DNA of 64,000 nucleotides. Origin: Utricularia gibba (taxonomy: Eukaryota > Streptophyta > Magnoliopsida > Lamiales > Lentibulariaceae). Under the pieces are notes generated by a model, which saw nothing but the letters and a program-made list of their open reading frames with translations, was not told where the DNA came from and did not search any database. The stretch is from contig NEEC01000027.1 of NCBI GenBank assembly GCA_002189035.1, forward strand, positions 310,001 to 374,000. The letters run 5' to 3'. Shown one piece after another: positions 26,801 through 41,779 of the stretch. The number at the start of each line of letters is the position of its first letter. Position 1 is the stretch's first letter. A program made the position numbers and the translations under genes.

Positions 26801-27592
26801 CTTAATGAGATGAAAAATAGCGTTTAAACTCAGAACCATGAGACCAGGGTCGTCTCGTGTTCCAACCATGGTATGTGTTTTGCCACTGAGGAAACATTTC
26901 AAACAGCGTTTAACATGTAAAGGTTCTCAGCAATCATTCTCAACTGTATTTTAAATTGCTTTGAAACTTCCATGTACCTCCCTGTGGAGCCATAAGCAAA
27001 TACAGTGGCATTCAGACCTTGAATAACACCAGAAATTGTGGAACTTACACTTCTCTGGTATACATCCTAAAGACAGGGAACATAGATCATTCATCACCCA
27101 GTACGTCAAAGGTTCATCACTTCTAATACATCCTTTTGAAATCACAATTCAATCAGGTCATTCGACAAAACTCGATAAATTTTACCAAATTGGAAGAGTT
27201 CGGTCCAAACGCATAATCAAAAGTGTATCTCCTCTCCTTGGTTCGGTTCTGGATGCGATCCAGATATCCTTTTGAAAGGTCGGGATCCAAAATGAGAACT
27301 TCCTACACTAATCATGAATCTCGAATTCTTCAATGTATTCGAGCTTCGAACATGAAGCCAATTTCTTCATAGTTAACCCAAACTTAACTAACCTTTTCAT
27401 TGTGCACTCTAACTATATCACGACCGAGCTCCCTCCCTGCTAACGGCCTACACTTTACAGCCACCTTCAGCGAACCAACAAAAAAAAAAAATGTTACCAC
27501 GGGAAAATAAGAAAACGGAACCCAAAACGTATTTCTGAACTAACCGTAAGAGTAGTGGTTTTTTTGGAACCCGGATTTCGAACGCTTGGCAT
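23808..27592 (-). CDS. Kinesin-8 motor protein
   Basis: Fifteen minus-strand exons: 27545-27592, 27393-27464, 27186-27302, 26978-27066, 26741-26885, 26573-26668, 26376-26467, 25974-26075, 25762-25908, 25479-25629, 25328-25390, 24992-25228, 24785-24889, 24585-24698, 23808-24353. All are in phase and give about 707 residues. The motor is N-terminal: VAVKCRPL, P-loop GSTGSGKT (105-112), [20 protein letters not shown], switch I NETSSRSH, switch [28 protein letters not shown]. The neck [16 protein letters not shown] is followed by predicted coiled coil ([13 protein letters not shown]...; [17 protein letters not shown]) and a low-complexity tail. It matches the plant kinesin-8 group near Arabidopsis At3g49650 (KIN8B). 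Kinesin-8s walk to plus ends and limit microtubule length. The tail is shorter than I remember for Arabidopsis, and the 3' end could splice further at a donor near 23825. Confidence 0.93.
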
Positions 27593-28312
27593 ACCTAGTT
27601 AACATTCGCCTCAAATGTTAATCCTAATATCCTCCTTGAAGCTTCCCTCACCCGAAATAGAAACAATAGACTGAAAGAAAAAACCCTAAAATGAGAACAA
27701 ACAAAAAAAAGGAATCGATCAAGAAAAATCAAAAGCAGTGAGTCGCAGAGCATCACCAGCTTGATTCCAGAACACAGACGTCAACACCAAATACCTCTCA
27801 GAAAATCAAACTGAATCCACTTCCAATTCAAGACGCCCGATCAACAACCGAAACGTTAAATACCTCACTCGCAGTGAAAACCTTTTCGACATTTACGTTC
27901 TGTCTGCATCTGATCTTGCATGCAACGTCTCTTTCTACTGCTCCCCCTCGTCTCCTTTTCCCACACACCCGAGGCTAATAAGGTAACTTCCACTGGAACA
28001 TATTTGGCAGCAGCCAATCCAGTACTTGGGGAATTTTATAATATTTTCCAAATTCAGAGTAAAATGTTTTTCATTATATATTTAAAGCCAACTTTTCATT
28101 ACAGGCTGTTTCCCGAAGACTTCGAAATAACCGCTTAATTTGACATCCAAGTTGCACTGTCAAATTGTTAGATCCTCAAAGGAACCATAAATGCCACACA
28201 GAACAACAGCAGAATTGATTCGGGGTCGCTGTTGGAGGCAGGAAAGGACCAGAGGCCCAGGCGGGCCTGAACGAGTCAGCGCCTTGGATGTGTCACAGCT
28301 TTATGGTGATCA
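27593..28312. other. Kinesin-8 promoter/leader and SPT2 3' end
   Basis: Between two tandem minus-strand genes. It includes the kinesin leader (about 27600-27950) and the SPT2 3' UTR. No exon seen. Confidence 0.6.
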
Positions 28313-30698
28313 TCATTGCCGGGTGCTTAGCTTGCGTTTCTTGGCCCGTTCTCGCCGTTCCTCCTCTTCAATCATGCGGAGCTGCTCCTCGTCTTCTTGC
28401 CGAGCAATTCTCGCACTGAAAGAGACAAGATGGTGGAGTCAATGAGGAAGAAACATGGGGGGAAACAGGAATGCATGCAAATGGGGAGACTGGATGTAAA
28501 CCTCTTTCTTTCCTCCCGCATGATATCGTCGAAGTTAGCCTCCATATCGCTATCGTCATCGTCGTCCCGGAAACGGTTCGGATTGTACCTGCGAAGCAAG
28601 CATAAAATCATGCTAATCCCATGGAAGAAGATCATCATCTAACAAGCACGTCGTACTAGCTCAAGTCTACAGCCTGCAGTATAACTACTGATACTACAAA
28701 CTAACCACATGGTCTTTGCTTGGCGTATGTCAAAAAGCAAAAATCATTATTACGTGAATGTATGAAAAAAAATGGAACGTTTAAAACAGGTCTTGGTTGT
28801 TGGCCCTGACCAACACAAGTTTTAGAAAAGGGAACAGGCAAAGACGAATTGTAAGTTTTTTATGAAGGAAAAAGTTGCCTACCCAAACATCTTCCTGATC
28901 ATGCTTATTGCACGGCCACCTTCGACGTCCAAGCCGGCATCATCATCACGTGGTCGCTTAGGTTTTGCCTTTGGCCGTTGGTCACTGTGAGTATCACGTG
29001 CTGAAGGTTTTGGGGGAGGCCTATTATGCTGAAAGATACCAGGATGTTAAGATTGAAAGCACTAAAAAAAAACAACAGAGTACAAAAAGGTGTAGTTTCC
29101 AACCTGTTCTCTAGAGGAATGTGGAGCATGCTTTGTACTTCCATTTGGAATGTTGGCTCCATGATACTCCCTTCTTTGCATCAACGGTTTATTAGTGGCT
29201 AAAGGTTTGGTATTAGGAGCAGATATGTTCCTGGACTGCCCAAATGCCGGCATAGATTTACGAACACCAGACTGAGAGACCAGAGAATTGTGTTTCGGTG
29301 CAATGTCCGATGGTTTTTTTGTTGTGGGGGATGCAAGTTTCCCTGCAGAAAGTTCCGCATGCTTTGAAGAAAACCCTTCCTTACTTCTTGCGTGCACACC
29401 AGACCCAGGGGCATGATTGTTACCAAACTTCTTATGAACTCCTACTGATGAATCAGAGATATTGCCTAATGCAACCTTAGGCATGCTATGGACACTTCCT
29501 CGCACCGGCTTTCGTCCATCACGAGAATTTGTAATACCTTTCTCACTGATCGAAGGTTTGCCCCTAGGCAGCACTTGAGGATGTCGGGCATCTTCATGTG
29601 AACACAAAATCTCATAAGTTCCCTTGAGACAAGCATCACTGCAATCAGCACATGATTTAAAAGTCAAAAAGTTAAGAAGGAGAACCATACCAGTGTTTGT
29701 AGACGTTAACTTTGTGGGGGTGAGGTTTTTCGCCACACCTATAAACTTAGCACCACTAGATTGAAGAAAAGAATAGTCTCTTGTTTGTTTAAGAATTTCT
29801 GCTTTTTTTCTCAGCTGCATGATCATGAAAAAGTATGCATCAAGAACACTACCAAAACATGTGAAACCATAACACCAAAAACAAACAGCCCCTTTCTCTT
29901 ACCCCATTAGTAGGAGCTGCCGGGTGCTTGTGTTGAGGTTTTGACTTGAAATGGGCTGTAGCATCGCTCCTATTATTCTGTGAAGAAATGTAGACTGCCA
30001 TTAGAATAGAAATCACATGACAAATCATGAGAGAAAAAGATTGTAGGTTCTCATGGGTGCATCCATCCCAGCCCAAAAATTAGTTAACATAGCCAAAAAA
30101 ATCTGCAAATCATCACAAGGAGCAACACCAAAACTAGCAAGAAAATTTAGAAACTGACCATATCATGCTCTTAGCTCGAAGGATCTTTGCTGTTAACTCT
30201 GGGTTCTCTAACAATGTCTTACTTTCTTCAATCACTCTCTGTGCAATAGCAGGACAAGCAGGTCCAAAGAAGGAACCATGGCTGCAAATAAGAGTACAAA
30301 AATGAGATGTTGCTTTAAACAATCGTAGTACACTAATAAAACCTAAATAATCTCTAAGGATTTCCCCTGAGCACTCTGTTGCTTCAATCACCTGTCCTTA
30401 CGAAAATCGATGTTTTTATTTCTGGAGCCAGAATTCGAAGCACCGAGCTCTTTCTTTAACTTCTTCCGAATTTTCTCCTTTAGCTTCTGCCTTAGTTCGA
30501 GATAGTCCATCTCCTCTTTCGTTGGCTGATGAGTTTCTTCATACCCATCTTCACTGCCTTCTTCCTCTTCTTGCTCCTCATCATCCCAGTTTTCATACCG
30601 CTGCATTCACCATAACATAGTTACCATCAATCATCTGGAGCAGCTTTAAAAAAATAAAAATCTAATCAGTTACTCACATCTCTTTCATAAACTTTCAT
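28313..30698 (-). CDS. SPT2 histone-chaperone/chromatin protein homologue
   Basis: Eight minus-strand exons: 30678-30698, 30392-30600, 30159-30281, 29903-29969, 29104-29814, 28883-29028, 28502-28588, 28313-28415; in phase, about 488 residues. The 7-codon first exon gives MKVYERD, and the second an acidic block (EEQEEEEGSEDGYEE) followed by YLELRQKLKEKIRKKLKKEL. Next come GSFFGPACPAIAQRVIEESK, then LRKKAEILKQTRDYSFL, a long Ser/Gly/Lys-rich region, and the SPT2 C-terminal domain: RAISMIRKMFGYNPNRFRDD, then DDSDMEANFDDIMREERKSA and RIARQEDEEQLRMIEEEERR, ending KLSTRQ. SPT2 binds H3-H4 and acts with transcription elongation and rDNA transcription in the nucleus. Phase forces the fourth exon to start at an unusual acceptor inside AATAATAG, restoring a Trp codon; the nearer CAG acceptor would create a stop. 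Confidence 0.9.
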
Positions 30699-31733
30699 TG
30701 GTTTTGGTTTTGATCAATTAACAGAGAATAAAAGGAACGCTCCTGAAAAGACGAGGAAAAAGATCGCCGTTAGAATCACGAAAAAGGACTACATTTGTAT
30801 TGAAAATGCACACCGCCTTACACAGAAGATCGATATCCCCCAGAAAAATCAAGATTTCAAACAATGAAGTTAGACGAGGCCGGATATCGCAGAATTCGGT
30901 GAACCAGAGATAAGCCTGGAGATGCCGAAAATCATTGAACTCAGAGAAAAATTCCTCACAAAACTGTATGCAAATCCCGAAGGCCCAAAAAACATAGAAA
31001 CAGCCGAATATGAACAAATATCGGTTACAGCAAACAAAATCATACAAAAATCGGATATCTCAACCAAGAAGTAGAGAGAATCAAACATGGCACTGCAATA
31101 TATTACCGTAAAATTCGATGAAACCGCTGGCGAAATCACCGAAACAAAATAACGTGATCAATCGAAAATAGCCCACGAACGGATCCCTTAGAAATCATCA
31201 AAACGCGGCAGAGAAAAGGTTTTCCAGCCGGGAAAGGAATGGCACGCAACGCAATCGAGAATAAGATTATGGAAAGTAAGGACCCAGAAAAAGGCAGTGG
31301 TCGATGCTAACGTGCGCCACCACGTTGACGACAATAACAACGAACACGGTTAACGGGCTGGACCTTAATCCGCATGATTAAATTCTCTCTCAGCTTCCCC
31401 AGGCCCAAAACAGCGTGGACCACGATATTAAAGCTCAATAACGCTATTTTCTAATATTTTAAATCCCATAAAACCCATCATTCATTCTCCACAAGTAATC
31501 TTATAATCAATTTGAGATCATCAGCGTGTTGCGTTTCTGGTGCGCCATCGGAAAAAGGTTAAAATACGCAGCAATTTTAGTAACAAAAGCTGTCGTGGTA
31601 AATTGCGAAGGCCCATGTGATTCCCATTCACTGCAAGTCCCCACATGGAAACGGATCGCGTTGTGTATGTATGTCTTAGATTCCGACTCCTCATTCATCC
31701 ACTCATACATCTTTGCTCCCCGGGAAAAGAGAA
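30699..31733. other. SPT2 leader and divergent spacer
   Basis: It probably holds the SPT2 5' UTR and a leader intron (to about 31300), then the promoter of the small plus-strand gene. Two minus-strand open frames (30718-31047, 30870-31139) overlap each other and show no conserved features. I regard them as chance. Confidence 0.55.
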
Positions 31734-31982
31734 ATGGGCGGTGGCGACATCTTCCGCCGCAGCTCCTCCTGCCTCTGCGGCCGCACCGGAGACTACACAC
31801 GGATCGACGACGCAGATCCGCCCCGCTGCTGCCGCCCCAACATTCTGCGTCACTTATTGAAGAAGATAGTGGGAGAGAGCCGGGGCATCCACGCCTCCAA
31901 GTCGAAGGCGACCACTTATCGATACGACGCCGTTAGCTACTCGATGAACTTCGACGACGGCCGCCACAAAGAAGATCCCTGA
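31734..31982 (+). CDS. Small uncharacterised plant protein, 82 residues
   Basis: A single GC-rich open frame from an ATG at 31734 to a TGA ending at 31982. The product starts MGGGDIFRRSSSCLCGRTGD, has a cysteine pair (PPRCCRP), a basic helix-like stretch and ends with TYRYDAVSYSMNFDDGRHKE. The YDAVSYSMNFDDG segment resembles a C-terminal motif (YDPxSYxxNFDEG) I remember in small, pathogen-elicited plant proteins of unknown function. That link is tentative. No signal peptide or membrane segment. The strong composition contrast with its flanks supports a real gene; an in-frame ATG does not exist just upstream. Confidence 0.7.
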   Translation: MGGGDIFRRSSSCLCGRTGDYTRIDDADPPRCCRPNILRHLLKKIVGESRGIHASKSKATTYRYDAVSYSMNFDDGRHKEDP

Positions 31983-32709
31983 TCCCGGTAATTGTGGCCG
32001 TGCTGGGTTAATCTCCGACCCACTAACACGTCGTCACAGATTACCGAGAAGTTAGGTTTCTCAGATCTGTTGGAAGCTTCTCCTTTTTTTTTCCATTAAA
32101 CTTTTTTTAAATAAAGCTACCTGTGCAGTGTGCGTTGTTTTTTTTTATTATTTTTGGAGAAATTAATTAAATAAAAGGTATTCTGCATGTGCCGGATTGT
32201 AAAATTAGCTGTGAAAATCCCCTTTTTTCTAGGGTTTCTTCTACCATAAATTGCTGAAAACCGAAAAGCCTCCCATGTGTGACATTCAATGTATAAGTTC
32301 TACTACATGTCTATTACCACTCTTATCTACAAATTAAAAATAATCATTTTTGTCACTATAATTTACTTTTGTATCTACCGAACATTCCAATTCAGTCCAA
32401 ACATATATAATTATTTCTTTCTCTTTCTTTTTTAATCCATAGTTTATTTATAGCATGTGTTTAGTTGATCAGTGTAGAATGACATAACTATATTTAGAAA
32501 AGAATATGCACATATTTGATTTGTAATTAACTTTTTACGTAAATTTAAATTAAATCTATGTAAATTTTGGTATGCCCTCGTTTAGAAATATTTTTAAAAT
32601 TTAAATAATTTAAATGAGGTAGGTAGGTTTAATCCTGGTAGCACTTCGCTTTGGTTCTCCACTATTATACATTCATTATTGTACCTGTAGATGAGATACT
32701 TTGTGAGGA
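31983..32709. other. AT-rich convergent spacer
   Basis: 3' regions of the 82-residue gene (+) and the DUF7054-like gene (-). Long AT-rich runs, no coding signal. Confidence 0.65.
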
Positions 32710-33294
32710 TCAGTTGCAAGCGACGTCCATTTTCCTCACCGGAAAACTTTTCGATTTGGGAAGCCACGAAACCCATTTGCTCGCTTTGCGCTTATCGATC
32801 ATCTCCGCCGTGTACGGCGGATGCCCCTGCTTCTTGCAGAGTCCGAACTTCCACGCTCCAGTCGACCCGATTCGTTGCAATGGATCCAGTTCTACAATCA
32901 ACAATCGCACAATCCATCATTACCATTTCCACTCTTAATCAGTGCCTCATTTTATCACGCGTATTCTAGAATCATTACCTCCGAGTTCAGAATCCGCAGC
33001 GTATAGACAGAAAGTGCTTGTATCCGATCCAAGCTGGGGGACGCGTTTCTCTCGTGCGTAATGCTTGAGGGCTCTCTGGATCACCTCCTTGACGCTTTCC
33101 TCTCCGTTGACGACGAATCTGATCGGCCCTGCGCTTCCCACAACGTTGATCGTCACCAGGAATCTCCTTTTGGCATCCGGCCACGTCGGCTTGTCGGAAG
33201 CGCTTCTGCTTATCTCCTTCGCCGCCTCGTCCTTGCCCGTGACCACGGCTGGAGTGCTTATTCTTTTCTCGAGGAACCTCTTCTTGATTGCCAT
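32710..33294 (-). CDS. DUF7054-like plant protein of unknown function
   Basis: Two exons, 32979-33294 and 32710-32891, join in phase to 165 residues. The start MAIKKRFLEKRISTPAVV is chosen because it follows the family habit; the frame is open further upstream. The core is KRRFLVTINVVGSAGPIRFV, VNGEESVKEVIQRALKHYAR and FCLYAADSELGELDPLQRIG, then GSTGAWKFGLCKKQ and a basic tail ending KMDVACN. Plant proteins with this ubiquitin-like-looking core (a beta-strand pair, a helix and a lysine-rich SxxFxLCKK end) are listed as a domain of unknown function, DUF7054 as I recall. It may have a beta-grasp fold by inspection only. No localisation signal is visible. The gene family is plausible; the function is unknown. 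Confidence 0.82.
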
Positions 33295-35885
33295 GCGTTC
33301 TCCGAGCAAAGAAGAGAAGATGACTGGTTTAAGCAGATCAGCGCAGAGGAAGAAGAGTCGCCCTTGCCTTTTTGTTCTGTCGGAGGAAGCAGCTGACCTG
33401 AAAGACCTTTTTATAGAGGAAGCCACATGCTCTTGTCTTTGGCACAATAAGTAGAGTTTAATCAAATGGAGTCGGGTTGGGCGTCACGGTCAAAACAAAA
33501 TAAAGTAGGGTTGTCCCCACGTGATTTAAGAATCAACACTAGAAATCAGTAGCGGATCCTGTGGGAGATATGGTCTTTGAATCCCTCAATTATTTTCTAT
33601 GGTGCCTTCATTGCTCATTCCTGCATTATCAACATTTCATAAAGAATCAAATTGTCTCCAAGTAAATTTTGTTCAAATCAAAATATAAAATTAGAATCAA
33701 TTATTTTTTAAAAAAAACTGAAATATTCCAATTTCTATTTTACTAAAATCAATTTTTGAAAAATGTTTTTCGATAACTGTAACTAAACTTCACACTAGTA
33801 CTAATACCTATGCAATAAATTATACTCATGAATAATATTAATTCATTGAATTTAATAATGGAGACTATATATGATCAATTATTTTCTAACAGTGCAATTA
33901 TCAAAATATCTAAATAATTTTTTGTTAGCCACGTGGATAGTACGGCAGTAAATGGGTATTTATTACAAACACTAGACCCTTTTTTTTGAAAATTTCTCAT
34001 AAAATCTTTTTTCTTTTCTTATTATTATTTTATTTTCAGGTTTATGATGCGTTTGAAAACACTTTTATCTTCAACGGTCTTTTAGATCACACAGCTTCGG
34101 TGCGCGATGGCGTCGAGACTACGAAGGGCAACAGATAGGACTGCTCCGCTCTCAAATCTTCTCACCGGACAATTCGTTTGAGATCGGCTCCAGATCCGGC
34201 TTCTGGGTCTCGTCGGAGCGCTCGCGGACGCGCGAGAGGCGAGTCTCGATTTGACATCGGCATCAAATTAATTAGCAAAGCGCAGAATTAAACCGGCAGC
34301 GCGTCCTATGCGGAACTGAAGGAACTTGTCTGCCTTCAATATGGACTTGAAGAGATTCGGCCCAGTGGCGACGCATCGCTTTTACGTTATCAATAGGCTG
34401 TTAAATATAGCCTCAAAAATGCTCCGCCCACTGGAAAATTCAGCTACACAGGTTTCAAGAGGCGCTGTCTTCCACACAGACCTTCAACAACTGTTTTTTT
34501 GTTTGTTTTATTTTACCATAAAGGAACCCAAGCGGATTTAATACCAAATCTAAAAATTAAAACAATACAATTAAATGTATACGAATCATTAATAATTATT
34601 GAACTTAATTTTTTTTGAATATTATCTGGTGTGTGGATTTCAATAACTGTTTTTTGTTGGTGTTATTATCGAATATTTAATTTTAATTTTAATATTATAT
34701 CGGAAAGTTTGTATTACCATATGGCTTAAGTAGTCAAATGGATTTTGGTTGATTTAGATGATAAAAGTAGTCAAAAAAGTCCAATTTGACTTGAGATCAA
34801 ATATTAATTCAAACAATATCTACTAAAAAATTAAAGTAATCTCACAAAGTATATAGTAAATGATGAATCATTAGTAATTTATTTAATTTATTTTTTTTCA
34901 AATGTGATTTAACCTTGTTGTATAATTTATCTTCATACACTTGTTACACCTACACATCTAATCATTAATTTCAACAATTTCCACCACACATGAGGGATAC
35001 TCTACGCACATAGGTCCAGAAACGAGGTGCCCAAAGGAGTAACACCTAGGGGCCTATAATTGAAGAATGATGCCGCCACCCACGGGTTTTACCTACCTAC
35101 TGCCTTTTTGCGACTTGTGTGGGGGAGGAGCATTACGTTGTGTTTATGCAACTAACCAAACCTCCAGCCCGTGACCGCGACCTTTTTTTGCCTTTTCTCG
35201 ATTACTGGTACTTTTTTTGTCATGGCCCACCTATCACTTAAGCACTTGGTCTACAGTCTACCTCACATGCCCCTATCTCACAAAGGGACAATCTCAACGG
35301 CCAATTTCGCCAGCCTGGCACTACTTCATGTACCGTACATACTTTTTCTTAAAAAAATAATTTCTTAAATTACCAATCTTGATTTTGAATTCATCCGACG
35401 AATCGAAATGAAAAATAATCGAGGCTAAAGCATAGCCATAGGGGGTGTTTTATAAGGGGTGGAGCTCGAGGGTTTATCAGTTTTAATTGCAGATATTAAT
35501 TTGTTTATTTAGACGCCAGGCTGGCAGGATGTGGACGTTGAAATATTTTGGATAATCACGGGAGGTTTTTGGTCATTTTCTGTTTGCTTTATATATTAGC
35601 CACCGTGAGGCTAGCGCATGAAACGGTTATCGTAATCTTCGAGGTGGGGATTAAGAAGCCTTAACAATTCCTCGTCCCCCACGCATTCTGTTCCGCTCCC
35701 CACATACATCGGCGTCAAAGAACTTCACTCGCTCCACAGTGCGGTGCACAGTGACTGGCAGAGTTGGAGATGCGTAGCGGTGGAGGAGAGTAGGCTGTTA
35801 TAGGAAGTGACGTGGTTTGTTTCTGGTTTGCGGTGAACTCGCGACGGAGGTCTGAGAATCGTTTTTTAGTTTTATCGTTTCGTCA
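33295..35885. other. Large spacer with one unassigned GC-rich patch
   Basis: The longest gene-poor stretch, 2.6 kb. Most is AT-rich. A GC-rich island at about 34080-34480 contains a short frame beginning MASRLRRATDRTAPLSNLLT and, 240 bp later, another beginning MDLKRFGPVATHRFYVINRL. Neither is long enough to assign. The right end (about 35640-35885) looks like the leader of the next gene. Confidence 0.55.
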
Positions 35886-37560
35886 ATGGCGGTAGACTCG
35901 AGTGAGGAGGTCCGATTTCTGATTTTTTTTCTAGCCGTAGTTTTGTTTGCTTATGACTTTTTTTAAGTATTCGTTGTTAGATCGAAGGCTAAACTTAACT
36001 CGTGACTCCGGTGATCGGATTTGAACGCATGTGTCAATTTGCGGTGCAATGCTCTTCGTTTTCTCTGATAGTTGCATTCTCTTTCACTTTGCTGCAGAAT
36101 TTTGTGTGATTGAGTAGTGGTGTTGAAGAGATGAGGTTTTTTGCTGGTGTAAGGCGGATCTTAGTTTGTGATTCTTTTGAATGTTCCACTTTCTTTTTGC
36201 GGATTTTGAAAATCAGATACAGTTATGATGTCATAATCATTATGGAATCGTGGATTGAAAACTAATCGCTCCATTTTGTGGCTGGTGTTGAGTGTAGCAA
36301 ATACGCTACAGCGGATGACGTTTACTGACAATCGCTTTAGCTGTAGATCTATGCTCCTTTGGATTATTCGATCTGACCAGTTGTTTTTTCTCTCAAATAT
36401 ATGAGATGTCCAGAGCCATTTGCGATTTTCTTGTTGAACTATAAACATGAGAGTAACCAAAATTCTCAGTTCCACAGATCTGTTTTCTGTTGGTAGTATT
36501 CACTTCTGTATTTTAAAAGATGATTCGTGTCGATAATTATGAGTCTTTTTCCTCCCGACTGCATATTTATTGGTCTTTATTACGATGATTCCGAGTGACA
36601 TTCTAGTCGTCTGCAGTTACTTTATGAATTTCTTCTGTCATCATTCCATTTTCATGTCCTTATTTTGGCTTTTAATTTGAATGTTTTCGTTGTTTCACTT
36701 ATTTGGGTCTCGTTTATAACTTTCCATATTTTCAGTGCCACAGTTTTCATACAGTCATGATTCTTCCCGGGGGAACTACCAATCTACAAAGTGACCCGAA
36801 CATGAATATGGCCTTCACTCAAGCTCCCAACGTGCTGAAGAGCGAGATGTGCGAACCGAATTTGCTGCATGGGATAAAACATAAAGTTGATAAAGTGAAA
36901 AACTATGTGCAACACATAACTGATACCGACATTGAGAAGGGAAATCCTGAAAATCCCAAGTCCACTGAAGAATGCTTTCCCATTTTGAATATTGAAGAAG
37001 GTTCAAAAGAGGTTTGTTTCCGTTTACTCGTGACATTTACTTATTCGCCATGATGTATTTATCGAGTTGCCAGTCATTCTTGTGAATCAGTGAAAAACAC
37101 GAGTTTAATGGTTCATTTTTGTCTGACAGAGGCAATTGCTCGGAGATTTCTGTGTGCAAATTGGAGCGAAACTCATGCAGTTGCTGATGAAGCACGCCAT
37201 TGAGTTACCCAAGTTCATTTCAAGAGGTAATGCCACACTGAACTTTCGAACAAATGCATCCGTATTTTTACTTGAAGTCCATTAGGCGTTCCTTATGCTG
37301 CATTATTTTTTTTACTTGATCCTCCTCTTCAAGTTTCATGTCCAGAACCTATGAATATGTGAATCTAGATTTCTCTTAGATCTGAATCTGCATTAGAGCG
37401 CAAGTTCACTCGTTTCATGTTTCACATTTTGATAATCATGTCCTGAATATTTCTTACGGATAAATTCGCGTCAGATGCGCCCACTAATAGATCAAGGAAA
37501 TACAAGCGATCTTCTTCGTTCAATTCAAGAAGAGTAGTTCTCCTGTCGTCAGCCCTGTAA
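35886..37560 (+). CDS. Uncharacterised protein, about 160 residues, four exons
   Basis: Exons 35886-35909, 36736-37011, 37130-37226 and 37475-37560 join in phase. Exon 1 encodes only MAVDSSEE and has a weak donor (GAG|GTCCGA). If it is not coding, the start is the ATG at 36757 (MILPGGTTNLQSDPNMNM). The protein has a Lys-rich helical segment (GIKHKVDKVKNYVQHITD), then SIEEGS-like text (ECFPILNIEEGSKERQLLGD), a hydrophobic helix (CVQIGAKLMQLLMKHAIELP) and a basic C-terminus (RSRKYKRSSSFNSRRVVLLS). I do not recognise a domain. No signal peptide. The consistent phases argue for a real gene. An opposite-strand ORF (37422-37745) overlaps the last exon, so that exon is the least secure. Confidence 0.6.
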
Positions 37561-37745
37561 GTTCCATTTCTTGAACTTTTCCAAATTCTATTGAGGGCGT
37601 CTGCATGAACATGGAATGATGCAAAGTACGTCTTAACATAAAAAGCGAATGCCTCAACTAGAGTTTCATGAAAATCTAGGATGTCAAGGCCAAGCGCTCT
37701 AATGGCTTCCTTTTTCCTTTTCAGGTCGATTTTGGGAACGATCAT
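37422..37745 (-). CDS. Antisense open frame, 107 residues, status unclear
   Basis: A clean ATG-to-TGA frame opposite the last exon and 3' end of the 160-residue gene. It encodes MIVPKIDLKRKKEAIRALGL, a helix-like stretch (DFHETLVEAFAFYVKTYFAS) and TLLELNEEDRLYFLDLLVGA. Composition looks protein-like, with few rare residues and amphipathic helices. I do not recognise a family and see no introns, TATA box or neighbours that would support it. Either this frame or exon 4 of the plus-strand gene is likely fortuitous. It is listed so the conflict is visible. Confidence 0.25.
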   Translation of the reverse strand: MIVPKIDLKRKKEAIRALGLDILDFHETLVEAFAFYVKTYFASFHVHADALNRIWKSSRNGTYRADDRRTTLLELNEEDRLYFLDLLVGASDANLSVRNIQDMIIKM

Positions 37746-39048
37746 TCTAATCTATTTGACACTTAGAGTCAGACAATTTGGTGACGCGTCTGCTACCGCC
37801 TGAAGCTTCCAAATCCGCTCTTACTCAGCGGGCTGAAAGTAATTGGCGGGTACATACTGAACGCATTTAACTTCACCAAACTTATTCCGATAGGTAGATT
37901 CCACGTGGTAAAAGTTTTCATTATCTGTTGCAATTAGATTTCATTATGAATCTAAAAAAAGGGAAAATTAAATTAACGTTTTAACGATTGCGTGCTAAAT
38001 TAACGTTGTTTAGGAATTGGCATAAACGGGTCCTTTTTTCTATGCTAGTGATATCTCTCTCAATTTTTAGATCTGGGACGCTGAATCTAGATTGACAATT
38101 GGGTTTTAGCATTTTTTATTTTTGGAACTAATTTTTACTTAAAGAATATAATATAACTAAAAATAAAATTGTGGTTATGGAAGTAAAAATAATATTTTAA
38201 ACTGGTAAATTCAAAAATATTTTTGACGAAAGTAGAAGGAAAAATAAGTTTTAAAACCTTTTGCTTTTTAATATTTAGGAATGAGTAATTTATACTTTTT
38301 AAAAGTTTTTCAAAACAATTTAATTGATTGTAAAGCTAATATTTTTAAACAAGGAGAAGAAACTAGTTAAAAATATTTTCAAACCCATGCACCCCTTCGA
38401 ATTCGGAAATAAATACAAAATCAACATTTTTTCACTTGAAAATAAAATTCTCATAAAAACTATGTTAGTTGCAAGTTTTAACATAAGGTGCCGAAAAAAT
38501 AAATGGCATTTGTCACAAGCTAAAAACACGTTCAAAAATTTTCTTGATCAAAGCCAAATTTCGAAAATAGCAATAAGGCATGGAACAAGTATGTGTATAA
38601 CTTTTCCCTTAACTGGGGAGCAATTGCAATTTTATTAAAAAAAAAAAACTAAAGGCATGGAAAAGTTACCTAGTGGATTCAAAACTTTTATAAGTTTTTT
38701 TCAGGAAACACAATGGCCATTTATTTAATATCATGTTCAAAAGCAGCAGACAGTCTCCCTAAACAAAACAAACAACATATTATGCGCACAAATTTTTCAA
38801 ACAAAAAAAAAACAAGTTGTCAATTTCTTGTATACATGTGCCTAAAATTATCAGCAGATGTTATGGCCACTTTCATTCCAAATTGAATCGCCTGAAAATG
38901 TTACCTCAAACTCTTCCACTTATATATGCGCCTAAGTCCTAAGGCACTTTGAGTAATAAAAGAGCACTGGCTTTTAAAAAACTTCTTGCGCAGCATACAC
39001 GGGCAATGATATAAGAGCACTACCTTTCTTTTTTCTTTTCTGGCAGTT
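37746..39048. other. AT-rich spacer
   Basis: No coding exon. Strongly AT-rich between about 37950 and 38650 with many short homopolymers. The right end is the RABH1 3' UTR. Confidence 0.65.

Positions 39049-41779
<2,731 letters not shown>

Noticed and set aside
29634-29720. Possible 52-nt intron inside the large SPT2 exon
   Set aside because: GTATGG...TGCAG is present but too short and would break the frame, whereas the unspliced frame stays open.
30718-31139. Hydrophobic minus-strand frames upstream of SPT2
   Set aside because: Phe/Ile/Cys-rich translation of an AT-rich leader; two frames overlap and neither has homology I know.
33061-33454. Plus-strand frames opposite the DUF7054-like gene
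   Set aside because: Shadow of a GC-rich exon; the minus strand has the intact spliced family protein.
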